From Chloroflexota bacterium (lineage in GTDB: Bacteria > Chloroflexota > Limnocylindria > QHBO01): a DNA stretch of 5,617 nucleotides. Below the pieces are notes generated by a model that saw only the letters and a list, made by a program, of their open reading frames with translations, did not search any database and was not told the origin of the DNA. Within the stretch, counting starts at the first letter, position 1; each line of letters begins with the position of its first letter. This document shows, piece by piece, positions 1-5,314 of this stretch. The position numbers and the translations under genes were made by a program. The stretch lies in contig JACDHU010000131.1 in assembly GCA_013820865.1 (NCBI GenBank), positions 1 through 5,617 of the forward strand. Reading direction: 5' to 3'.

Positions 1-983
1 TCGACGACGCTTCGTTGGGACGTGCCGGCGCCGTAGATATTTGGCCCGTTGATCTGATACGTGGCGGTCACGGCGGCCGCGGTGACGGTCAGGTCGCCGC
101 CGCCCGGATAGCCGAGTGCCACGCTGGCCGTGCCTCGCGCCGGTGGCTCAGTCGTGAGTTGAAGCGCGGGAGCCTGCGCGTCGGGAACGTGGAGCAGGGC
201 GAGGTCGGCCTCGTCGTCGAAGGCCACCACCACAGCGGCGAACGTCGCGCCGCCGATGCTGACGGTGGTGTCCGTGCTGCCGGCCACAACATGGGCGTTG
301 GTGATTGCGTGCGTGGCCGTGACGAAGAAGCCGCTTCCGACCGACAGGCTGCCGGCACCACAGCCGCTGCTTGTGATCCGTGCCGTACTTGCCAGCGCGG
401 ACTCCGCCAGGGCACGCGTCTCTGCGTCGGGCGGCAGATCGACCGGCTCGGCGGGCGGTGGCTCGAGGCCGGCGAACAGTGGCGGCAGATCGGTCGAGGC
501 GAGGAGGGTGAGCAGGCGGCCGGCCAGGGCCATCGGCGGGGGGAATGCCTCGGTGGTCAGGCGGACGGCGACCGATTCGCGCGCCAGCGGAGCCAGGGAC
601 GGCGCCATGCCGGCGGCCAGGATGCCGCCGAGGAGCCAGACGAGCAGCACAACGTGGGCCGCGCCGACGACCGCACCGCCGAGCGCATCCAGCGGTCGGA
701 ACGGGCTGCACCGAATCCCGCGGCTCATGGTCGCGCCGATCGCCGCGCCGGTCGCTTCGCCCATGATCACGGCGGCGCCGAGCCCCATCAGCGTCACGAG
801 CGCGCGGAGCGGCTGCTCGATCTGAGCCAGTGATCCGCGCAGGAGCGTGGCAAGGAGGAGCGCCGCTGCGAAACCCACGACCGCGCCGGCCAGCCCGAGC
901 ACTGGCCCCAGGAACCCGGCACGAGCGCCGGCAACCAGGCTGAGCAGGAGGAGCAGCAGGACACCGATGTCGAGGACGTTCAT
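1..983 (-). CDS. CvpA-family membrane serine protease (MarP-like), 3' end cut by window edge
   Basis: The minus strand is open without a stop from the ATG at 983-981 to the left edge (327 codons). Residues 1-126 carry four hydrophobic segments (about 5-22, 25-47, 59-84, 100-126), the CvpA/colicin V production layout. A Pro-rich linker (about 145-190) leads to a trypsin-like fold with TNAHVV (His231), DEADLALLHV (Asp260) and GYPGGGDLT (291-299). The 29-residue His-Asp spacing and the following NGPNIYG segment match Mycobacterium tuberculosis MarP (Rv3671c), a periplasmic protease for acid and oxidative stress resistance. Cys208 sits where MarP has a disulfide cysteine. The serine (GDSGGP in MarP) is expected about a dozen residues past the edge, so activity cannot be confirmed. 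No strong ribosome-binding site precedes the ATG; an in-frame TTG lies three codons upstream. Family assignment is firm; the substrate is unknown. Confidence 0.9.
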   Translation of the reverse strand, partial: MNVLDIGVLLLLLLSLVAGARAGFLGPVLGLAGAVVGFAAALLLATLLRGSLAQIEQPLRALVTLMGLGAAVIMGEATGAAIGATMSRGIRCSPFRPLDALGGAVVGAAHVVLLVWLLGGILAAGMAPSLAPLARESVAVRLTTEAFPPPMALAGRLLTLLASTDLPPLFAGLEPPPAEPVDLPPDAETRALAESALASTARITSSGCGAGSLSVGSGFFVTATHAITNAHVVAGSTDTTVSIGGATFAAVVVAFDDEADLALLHVPDAQAPALQLTTEPPARGTASVALGYPGGGDLTVTAAAVTATYQINGPNIYGAGTSQRSVV

Positions 984-1016
984 GTCGCCCAAGCCTAGCG
1001 CGCGAGGAGGACATCG

Positions 1017-1100
1017 ATGCATCGGCGGCAGACAGGTCAGGCGTGGCGTCGGTGTAGAGTATCGGCCTTCCCATCGGCAGCAAGAAATTCGGAGGGTTGA
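1017..1100 (+). CDS. Possible 27-codon leader ORF upstream of the C-N hydrolase
   Basis: A consensus AGGAGG at 1005-1010 stands six bases before an ATG at 1017. The frame runs 27 codons to TGA at 1098-1100 and encodes a basic peptide that begins MHRRQTGQAWRRCRVS. The stop lies just after the Shine-Dalgarno GGAGGG (1091-1096) of the next gene and six bases before its ATG, the spacing seen in translationally coupled leader ORFs. No protein family is recognised. The codons are not obviously those of a conserved gene, and a chance ORF in GC-rich DNA is quite possible. Confidence 0.25.
   Translation: MHRRQTGQAWRRCRVSAFPSAARNSEG
1091..1096 (+). promoter_or_regulatory. Ribosome-binding site of the C-N hydrolase gene
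   Basis: GGAGGG lies 10 bases before the ATG at 1107. It supports that start over any later in-frame ATG. Confidence 0.75.
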
Positions 1101-1106
1101 ACGTAG

Positions 1107-1955
1107 ATGGCGCGAATCGTTCGGGCGGCATTGCTCCAGGCGGAGTGGACCGGCGACAAGGAATCGATGATCGAGAAGCACATCGGCTATGCGCGCCAGG
1201 CCGCCGAGCAGGGCGCGAAGGTCATGTGCTTCCAGGAACTGTTCTACGGCCCCTACTTCTGCCAGGTCCAGGACCCGCAGTATTTCTCGTACACCGAGCA
1301 CATCCCGAACGGCCCGACCACGAAGCGCATGCAGGAGCTTGCGAAGGAGACCGGCATGGTGCTGATCGTGCCGATGTACGAAGAGGACGAGCAGACCACC
1401 GGCATCTACTACAACACGGCCGCCGTGATCGACGCCGATGGCTCCTACCTCGGCAAGTACCGCAAGACCCATATTCCGCACGTCAAGGGCTTCTGGGAGA
1501 AGTACTACTTCCGCCCCGGCAACACCGGCTACCCGGTCTTCGACACCGCGGTCGGGAAGGTCGGCGTCTACATCTGCTACGACCGTCATTTTCCCGAGGG
1601 CGCGCGGGCTTTGGGGCTCAATGGCGCGGAGCTGGTGTTCATCCCGTCGGCCACGTCGCGCGGCCTGTCCGAATATCTGTGGCGCGTCGAGCAGGTCTCG
1701 CATGCGCTTGCCAACGGATACTTCGTCGGCACCATCAATCGGGTGGGGATCGAGCCGCTGGGTGACGACGATTTCTACGGCCAGTCCTACTTCGTGGATC
1801 CGCGCGGCCAGTTCATCGGCGAGGTGGGGGACGCGCACGACGAAGAGCTGATGGTTCGCGACCTGGACCTCGACCAGATCACCGAGGTGCGCCAGACGTG
1901 GCAGTTCTTCCGCGACCGCCGACCGGACGCCTACGAAGACTTGGTTCGACCTTAG
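1107..1955 (+). CDS. Nitrilase-superfamily carbon-nitrogen hydrolase (N-carbamoyl-amine/beta-alanine amidohydrolase-like)
   Basis: This 282-residue protein has the length and full active site of the nitrilase superfamily: Glu44 in FQELFYGPYF, Lys120 in KYRKTHIP, the accessory Glu131 in FWEKYYFRPGN, and nucleophile Cys157 in ICYDRHFPEGAR. Such cytoplasmic enzymes hydrolyse amide or N-carbamoyl bonds through a thioester intermediate. The RKTHIP and EKYYFRPGNTG blocks place it with N-carbamoylputrescine amidohydrolase (AguB) and bacterial beta-ureidopropionases. The DRHFPE context differs from the DQWFPE I associate with AguB, so N-carbamoyl-beta-alanine or another ureido acid fits better than N-carbamoylputrescine. 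The downstream oxidoreductase belongs to a family I recall as found near hydantoinase genes, which also points to pyrimidine- or hydantoin-type ureides. It starts at an ATG with a good ribosome-binding site and is 160 bp from the cupin gene. The superfamily is certain; the exact substrate is inferred. Confidence 0.93.
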   Translation: MARIVRAALLQAEWTGDKESMIEKHIGYARQAAEQGAKVMCFQELFYGPYFCQVQDPQYFSYTEHIPNGPTTKRMQELAKETGMVLIVPMYEEDEQTTGIYYNTAAVIDADGSYLGKYRKTHIPHVKGFWEKYYFRPGNTGYPVFDTAVGKVGVYICYDRHFPEGARALGLNGAELVFIPSATSRGLSEYLWRVEQVSHALANGYFVGTINRVGIEPLGDDDFYGQSYFVDPRGQFIGEVGDAHDEELMVRDLDLDQITEVRQTWQFFRDRRPDAYEDLVRP

Positions 1956-2023
1956 ATTGCCAGGCTGATGGGCACCGGACGCCGAAACGGTGGCGCCGCT
2001 CGCCTAGCCTCGCCCTTCGACAA

Positions 2024-2043
2024 ATCGCTCACTGAAGAGCGAT
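2024..2043. repeat. Inverted repeat / hairpin, 7-bp stem
   Basis: ATCGCTC (2024-2030) and GAGCGAT (2037-2043) are perfect inverted copies separated by ACTGAA. It could be a weak transcription terminator for the upstream hydrolase gene, but no run of T follows on the plus strand. It could equally be an operator. The structure is visible; the role is open. Confidence 0.45.
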
Positions 2044-2057
2044 CACTTCATCCAGCG

Positions 2058-2066
2058 ATTATATCA
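2058..2066 (-). promoter_or_regulatory. Extended -10 element on the opposite strand
   Basis: The minus strand reads TGATATAAT here, a perfect TATAAT hexamer with the TGN extension. It would drive transcription leftward into the 3' end of the C-N hydrolase gene, antisense to it. No convincing -35 is present. The match may simply follow from the symmetry of the operator. Confidence 0.25.
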
Positions 2067-2077
2067 TTAGTGATATA
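2060..2077. promoter_or_regulatory. Palindromic operator candidate TATATCA-TTAG-TGATATA
   Basis: The arms 2060-2066 and 2071-2077 are perfect 7-bp inverted copies around a 4-bp centre, in an AT-rich patch within GC-rich DNA. Its spacing and symmetry are those expected for a dimeric helix-turn-helix regulator. It overlaps the -10 candidates on both strands, so binding there would probably block transcription. No regulator gene is in the window and the family cannot be named from the site. Confidence 0.5.
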
Positions 2078-2079
2078 TT
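2071..2079 (+). promoter_or_regulatory. Extended -10 promoter element for the cupin gene
   Basis: TGATATATT reads as an extended -10 (TG-N-TATATT, 5 of 6 matches to TATAAT). No good -35 lies 16-18 bp upstream, which extended -10 promoters tolerate. Transcription would start near 2086, about 30 bases before the ATG at 2116 or about 54 before the alternative GTG at 2140. Confidence 0.4.
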
Positions 2080-2115
2080 CACTGACAGTTTCGCAGCCAG
2101 TCTACGGAACTGGCC

Positions 2116-2535
2116 ATGCCATTGAGCCGGAGAACCGATGTGGCTGAGCGAAGCCGACCGACCGCGGTCCGGCCCAACCATCGACGCCCGGCGACGGGTC
2201 TCCCTGCGGGTGTCGTCGGTCAGCAGGCCTTCAATGATGACCAGGCGTGGGTCGGCTTCCTCCGGCTGGAGCCTGAATCCACCTCCCCTTGGCACCACCA
2301 TGGCGAGTACGACAGCTACGCCTACGTCTTCGCCGGCGTGCTCCGATGGGAGCACGGCGAGGGAGGCAGGGACTCGACCATAGTCCGCGCCGGGGACGTC
2401 GGGCGGATGCCTGCCTGGCTGGTGCACCGCGACGTCAGCGCCGGCAGCGAAGATCTCGAGATGATTTTGTTTCGCGCCGGCCGTGGCGTGCTGACTGTGG
2501 ACGTTCCTGGGCCTGACGGAGGAGAGACAGCATGA
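2116..2535 (+). CDS. Small cupin-domain protein
   Basis: This 139-residue single-domain cupin shows both cupin motifs. Motif 1 is around residues 59-81, PWHHHGEYDSYAYVFAG, with His60, His62 and Asp66 (or Glu64) as metal ligands. Motif 2 is GDVGRMPAWLVH (93-104), with His104 as the last ligand. All metal ligands are present, so a metal-dependent small-molecule enzyme (dioxygenase, isomerase or lyase) is possible, as is a binding role. The stop overlaps the next start as ATGA (2532-2535), so the protein is co-translated with the oxidoreductase and likely acts in the same pathway. The start is uncertain: the ATG at 2116 has a poor ribosome-binding site, while the in-frame GTG at 2140 follows GGAGA (2129-2133) at a good distance and would give 131 residues. 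The basic first 25 residues look non-conserved, which favours the shorter form. Confidence 0.88.
   Translation: MPLSRRTDVAERSRPTAVRPNHRRPATGLPAGVVGQQAFNDDQAWVGFLRLEPESTSPWHHHGEYDSYAYVFAGVLRWEHGEGGRDSTIVRAGDVGRMPAWLVHRDVSAGSEDLEMILFRAGRGVLTVDVPGPDGGETA
2518..2526 (+). promoter_or_regulatory. Ribosome-binding site of the LLM oxidoreductase gene
   Basis: GGAGGAGAG inside the last codons of the cupin gene precedes the ATG at 2532 by five bases. The oxidoreductase therefore has its own strong initiation signal besides the ATGA overlap. Confidence 0.75.
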
Positions 2536-3518
2536 GATATGGGATCACGTTGAAGCCGGATCATCGGTTCAGTCGTAGCGTCGAGCTGGCCAAGCGCGCC
2601 GAGGCGAACGGCTTCAGCTACGGCTGGATGTTCGATTCGCACGTTCTGTGGCGTGACCCCTATCCGCTGCTGACGCTCATGGGAGCCGCCACGAAGGACA
2701 TGCGCCTGGGCACATGCGTCACGAATCCGGCAACGCGGGACATCACCGTCACTGCCAGCGCGCTGGCGACCCTCAACGAGGTCACCGGCGGGCGCATGGA
2801 CCTCGGGATCGGCCGCGGCGACAGTGCCCGTCGCGTCATGGGCAAGAAGCCGACGACCGTCGCGTACATGGAAGAGTGCTGCCGCATCGTTCGCGCGCTC
2901 ACCGCCGGCGAGACGATCACCCTTGATGGGACCGATGTCCAGATGCCGTGGGCGCAGCAGGGCCCGGTTCCGATCTGGGTGGCAGGCTATGGACCGATGG
3001 CGCTCGCGGCCGCCGGCCGCGTCGCGGATGGGATCATTCTCCAGCTCGCTGACCCCGACATCATCCGCTGGTGCATGGGCTTCGTCCGGGCGTCAGCCGA
3101 AGCAGCCGGACGCGACCCCGATGCGATCGAGGTCATGGCCGCTGCACCCGCCTACGTGTCCGACGACCTCGCGCTCGCCCGCGACAAGGTGCGCTGGTTC
3201 CCGGCGCTCGTCAGCAACCACGTGGTCGATCTCATCAACAAGTACCCCAAGGACGAGCTGCCCGAGCCGCTGTGGAAGTACGTCGAGAACCGCGAGGGTT
3301 ACAACTACCTCCACCACGCCGAAGTCGGCAGCGATAACGCCCGCTTCGTGTCCGACGAGATCACGGATCGCTTCGCAATCGTCGGTCCTGTATCGGCGCA
3401 CCGGGAGCGGCTGGCACAGCTCCGCGAGGCTGGCGTCACGCAGGTCAACAACTACCTGATGAACGGCGAGGAAGAGGAGTGCCTCGACGCCTACGGGCGC
3501 GAGATCATCGGCACTTAG
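2532..3518 (+). CDS. LLM-class (luciferase-like) F420-dependent oxidoreductase, CPS_4043-like family
   Basis: This 328-residue protein spans a full single-domain bacterial luciferase-like TIM barrel. It opens with YGITLKPDH and SYGWMFDSHVLWRDPYP (29-45). It continues with the strand-loop LGTCVTNPATRDITVTAS (59-76), the cofactor-site segment GGRMDLGIGRGDSARRVMGK (86-105) and IWVAGYGPMAL (148-158), then ADGIILQLADPD (165-176), and ends DAYGREIIGT. These blocks match what I recall of the TIGR03842 family, related to methylenetetrahydromethanopterin reductase and predicted to use F420. The family is often reported near hydantoinase/dihydropyrimidinase genes. The enzyme should be cytoplasmic and transfer hydride between F420 (or FMN) and an organic substrate that is not known. 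It overlaps the cupin gene by 4 bp and meets the convergent membrane-protein gene tail to tail with overlapping stops. F420 rather than FMN use is predicted from the family, not shown. Confidence 0.92.
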   Translation: MRYGITLKPDHRFSRSVELAKRAEANGFSYGWMFDSHVLWRDPYPLLTLMGAATKDMRLGTCVTNPATRDITVTASALATLNEVTGGRMDLGIGRGDSARRVMGKKPTTVAYMEECCRIVRALTAGETITLDGTDVQMPWAQQGPVPIWVAGYGPMALAAAGRVADGIILQLADPDIIRWCMGFVRASAEAAGRDPDAIEVMAAAPAYVSDDLALARDKVRWFPALVSNHVVDLINKYPKDELPEPLWKYVENREGYNYLHHAEVGSDNARFVSDEITDRFAIVGPVSAHRERLAQLREAGVTQVNNYLMNGEEEECLDAYGREIIGT

Positions 3519-4753
3519 AAGCTCTCAGGATCGAACTCGCACTCGAGGTCGTCGGCCAGGCTCCAGAGCCGTTCGCTCCATCCAATGCGCGGCCCGCGGC
3601 CGGCGACCCCGCCTCCGGCGCTCGCCTCGACGGGAAGCACCACGAACTCCGTGATGGTGGGCTCTCGCCCCTCGCTGAGGTCGATGACGGCTTCCAGGAC
3701 CTCGCCGGAGCCCACCGCCGGGACGCCCTGGTCGGAGTGGAAGACCTCCACGCCATCGACCTCGACCCACCACGTCTTCCCATTGAACAGGCCGATGCCA
3801 CTGGCGCCGACGTCGCAGGCGGGGATTTGCCCCGCGGAGTATCCCTCGCCGCCGCCGGTCCGTTCCTCGACGCGGAGCTCGGCCGCTTCCCCAGTGTGGT
3901 TTCGCAGGATGGCGTACACCCGCGGTTCCCGGGATGGACCTTCCCCCGGATCGCCGCCGCCGGGTGGCGCCGCGCCTGAGCCGAAGAAGAAGCGGCCCAT
4001 CTCGTCTCCGTCGGCGTCGAGCGCAACGACGCTGTCCGCCGCGAACCCGGTTGGGAGGAAGACGAGGAATGTCTTCGCGTCGATGCCAGCCTCATCGAGG
4101 TCGAGGACGAGAGCCTCGGCACGGCCTCCCCTCGCAGACTCCGCGCGAATCGCGACGACGTCCGGCGCGGCGAAGCCCGCCAGATACCCCGGTGCAGCAG
4201 GCTTGTGGCCGGCCTGGATGAGCCCGAAGATCGGACCCCCGACGGCATCATCCTGCGGGAGGGCCCCACACCCGTCGCTCGTTCCGTCCTGCCAGGCGAA
4301 CCACAGGCAATAGCCCTGGGCGCTTCGATAGGCCGCCAGGCGGAACTGGCTTCCGGCCCCGCTGCCGCGGGCCACCTGGACCACGGGTCCGGTCGCGTCG
4401 GTCGTGTGCATGCCGATCAGTGCCGGGGTGCGAATGACCGCGGGATCGAGGTCGAGCGCACGCAGGGGAAGCGACACCTCCTCCTCGGGATCACCGAAAC
4501 GAGGTGCGTGAATGAGGCTGCCCATGATGGCCGCCCCGATCAGCGCCACGACGACGGCGGCGGCGATGACCGCATCCACGGCCAACGGCCGCGGTCGAGC
4601 GGTGCCGTCACCGGGTTCGGCGGCGCCCCTTTCCCCGCGGACCCAGCGGTCGGGGACTCCGAGAAGGCCTGCGGGAACCGGCGCCTCGACGGCCATCGGA
4701 CGCAGGGCATCACCGAGCGTGGCGTCGAAGTCCGCGGACGAGAGACGGGTCAT
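3515..4753 (-). CDS. Single-pass membrane protein, probable anti-sigma factor with large extracytoplasmic domain
   Basis: This 412-residue protein has a roughly 57-residue cytoplasmic N-terminus (MTRLSSADFDATLGDALRPM at its start), one strongly hydrophobic helix at about 58-82, then a roughly 330-residue extracytoplasmic region. That topology and the ATGA overlap (4750-4753) with the sigma gene are typical of an ECF-sigma regulator. The N-terminus lacks the zinc-binding HxxxCxxC motif of ZAS anti-sigma factors and no known domain is recognised in it. The outer region is acidic and Gly-rich, with four cysteines (149, 162, 313, 405) that could form disulfides; GYCLWFAWQDG and SDGCGALP surround the first two. 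The start is the ATG after GGAGG (4764-4768) at 10 bases. The frame is open far upstream, but that part lies over the sigma gene and is not coding. The anti-sigma role is inferred from context and topology; a sensor or effector of the sigma factor is the alternative. Confidence 0.8.
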   Translation of the reverse strand: MTRLSSADFDATLGDALRPMAVEAPVPAGLLGVPDRWVRGERGAAEPGDGTARPRPLAVDAVIAAAVVVALIGAAIMGSLIHAPRFGDPEEEVSLPLRALDLDPAVIRTPALIGMHTTDATGPVVQVARGSGAGSQFRLAAYRSAQGYCLWFAWQDGTSDGCGALPQDDAVGGPIFGLIQAGHKPAAPGYLAGFAAPDVVAIRAESARGGRAEALVLDLDEAGIDAKTFLVFLPTGFAADSVVALDADGDEMGRFFFGSGAAPPGGGDPGEGPSREPRVYAILRNHTGEAAELRVEERTGGGEGYSAGQIPACDVGASGIGLFNGKTWWVEVDGVEVFHSDQGVPAVGSGEVLEAVIDLSEGREPTITEFVVLPVEASAGGGVAGRGPRIGWSERLWSLADDLECEFDPESF

Positions 4754-5253
4754 GGCGAGGTTTCCTCCAGCTGCGCTCGGAGGCGGCGACGGGCGCGAAA
4801 CGCCAGCGTGCGGACGTTGATCTCGGTGAGGCCAAGCAGGCGAGCGATCTCGCCCATGCGGTAGCCGTATGCGTAATGGAGCACGATCACCGCGCGCTCC
4901 CTCGGCGCCAGCTCGGCCACCATCTCGCGGAGGGCAACGTCCGAGGCGGCGGGTGGGGTGGTGACGAGCTTCGGAAGGCGTTCCCGCTCCGCGCGCTGCC
5001 GGCGATGCAGCCCCTTCGCCTCGTTGAGGGCGATTCGCACCAGCCAAGCATCGAATCGGTCGAGGTCGCGGAGCTGACCGATACGGTGCGACGCGCGGAG
5101 ATAGGTCTCCTGCACGAGGTCCGCGGCATCGTCAGCGCCGGCCACGGCACGGCAGATCGCCGTCAGTCGAGGACGAGCGGCCTCGAACCGGTCGTCGAAC
5201 TCGTGGCGACGCGTCTCATCCTCAACGCGCGCCTGTGCTGTGACGATCTCCAT
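4750..5253 (-). CDS. ECF-type RNA polymerase sigma factor (sigma-70 family)
   Basis: This 167-residue protein is normal length for an ECF sigma factor. Region 2 (about 22-86) contains the core-binding and -10 recognition helices, with DDAADLVQETYLRA (41-54), RFDAWLVRIALNEA (66-79) and the basic KGLHRRQR. Region 4 (about 107-162) is LAPRERAVIVLHY, then the helix-turn-helix YRMGEIARLLGLTEINVRTL and FRARRRLRAQL. Regions 1.1 and 3 are absent, as usual for the group. It directs transcription of a dedicated regulon and is probably held inactive by the membrane protein encoded next, to which it is translationally coupled. The recognition-helix segment TEINVRTLAF departs from the more usual VGTVKSRL pattern. 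The ATG at 5253-5251 follows a moderate GGGACGAG-like site. The ECF subgroup and its signal cannot be told from the sequence alone. Confidence 0.93.
   Translation of the reverse strand: MEIVTAQARVEDETRRHEFDDRFEAARPRLTAICRAVAGADDAADLVQETYLRASHRIGQLRDLDRFDAWLVRIALNEAKGLHRRQRAERERLPKLVTTPPAASDVALREMVAELAPRERAVIVLHYAYGYRMGEIARLLGLTEINVRTLAFRARRRLRAQLEETSP
4764..4768 (-). promoter_or_regulatory. Ribosome-binding site of the anti-sigma-like gene
   Basis: On the minus strand GGAGG lies within the last codons of the sigma factor gene, 10 bases before the ATG at 4753-4751. It fixes the start of the membrane protein despite the open frame further upstream. Confidence 0.65.
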
Positions 5254-5314
5254 CGGCTCGTCCCATTGATGTGGTCACGGATGAGATGCAGCCACCGGGC
5301 CGAACGTTGCAGCC
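5254..5314 (-). promoter_or_regulatory. Short intergenic region before the sigma factor gene
   Basis: These 61 bp separate the Pr6Pr-type gene from the sigma gene on the same strand. The minus strand contains TGCAACGTT (5305-5313), which resembles the AAC-containing -35 element of ECF promoters, but no clear matching -10. An autoregulatory promoter is possible and weakly supported; no terminator hairpin was seen. Confidence 0.25.

Larger units (their letters stand above)
984..1106. promoter_or_regulatory. Divergent intergenic region (protease / C-N hydrolase)
   Basis: This 123-bp gap separates the start codons of two divergent genes, so promoters for both may lie here. A perfect 10-bp palindrome CGATGCATCG is at 1015-1024. 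TAGAGT at 1055-1060 is a weak -10 candidate for the plus-strand gene (4 of 6 consensus bases) with no convincing -35. The ribosome-binding site of the downstream gene is at 1091-1096. The promoter assignments are guesses; only the palindrome and Shine-Dalgarno sequences are clear. Confidence 0.4.
1956..2115. promoter_or_regulatory. Intergenic regulatory region before the cupin-oxidoreductase pair
   Basis: This 160-bp gap starts GC-rich and becomes markedly AT-rich around 2056-2090, unlike anything else in the window. It holds a hairpin (2024-2043), an inverted repeat (2060-2077), repeated TCACTGA motifs and extended -10-like elements, annotated separately. No T-tract terminator is visible after the hydrolase gene, so read-through into the cupin gene cannot be excluded. 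Confidence 0.6.

Noticed and set aside
15..833. A 272-codon plus-strand open frame opposite the protease gene.
   Set aside because: Low-complexity Arg/Gly/Ala-rich translation typical of the antisense of a GC-rich gene; the minus strand carries recognisable domains.
148..1131. A 327-codon minus-strand open frame over the protease region.
   Set aside because: It encodes an extreme Arg/Pro-rich sequence with no motifs and lies out of frame with the clear CvpA/trypsin-like protein.
2024..2043. Rho-independent terminator for the C-N hydrolase gene.
   Set aside because: The 7-bp stem is real but no T-tract follows, so it is listed only as an inverted repeat.
2059..2427. A minus-strand open frame opposite the cupin gene.
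   Set aside because: It reads across the AT-rich regulatory island and the cupin motifs with no domain signal; the plus strand explains the coding pattern.
4205..4864. A 219-codon plus-strand open frame opposite the sigma/anti-sigma pair.
   Set aside because: No ribosome-binding site or recognisable motif, and it spans two well-supported minus-strand genes.
4754..5047. Upstream extension of the anti-sigma-like frame to an earlier start.
   Set aside because: This part overlaps the sigma factor gene in another frame and translates to Arg/Pro/Ala-rich sequence without motifs. The ATG at 4753-4751 has its own ribosome-binding site and an ATGA overlap.
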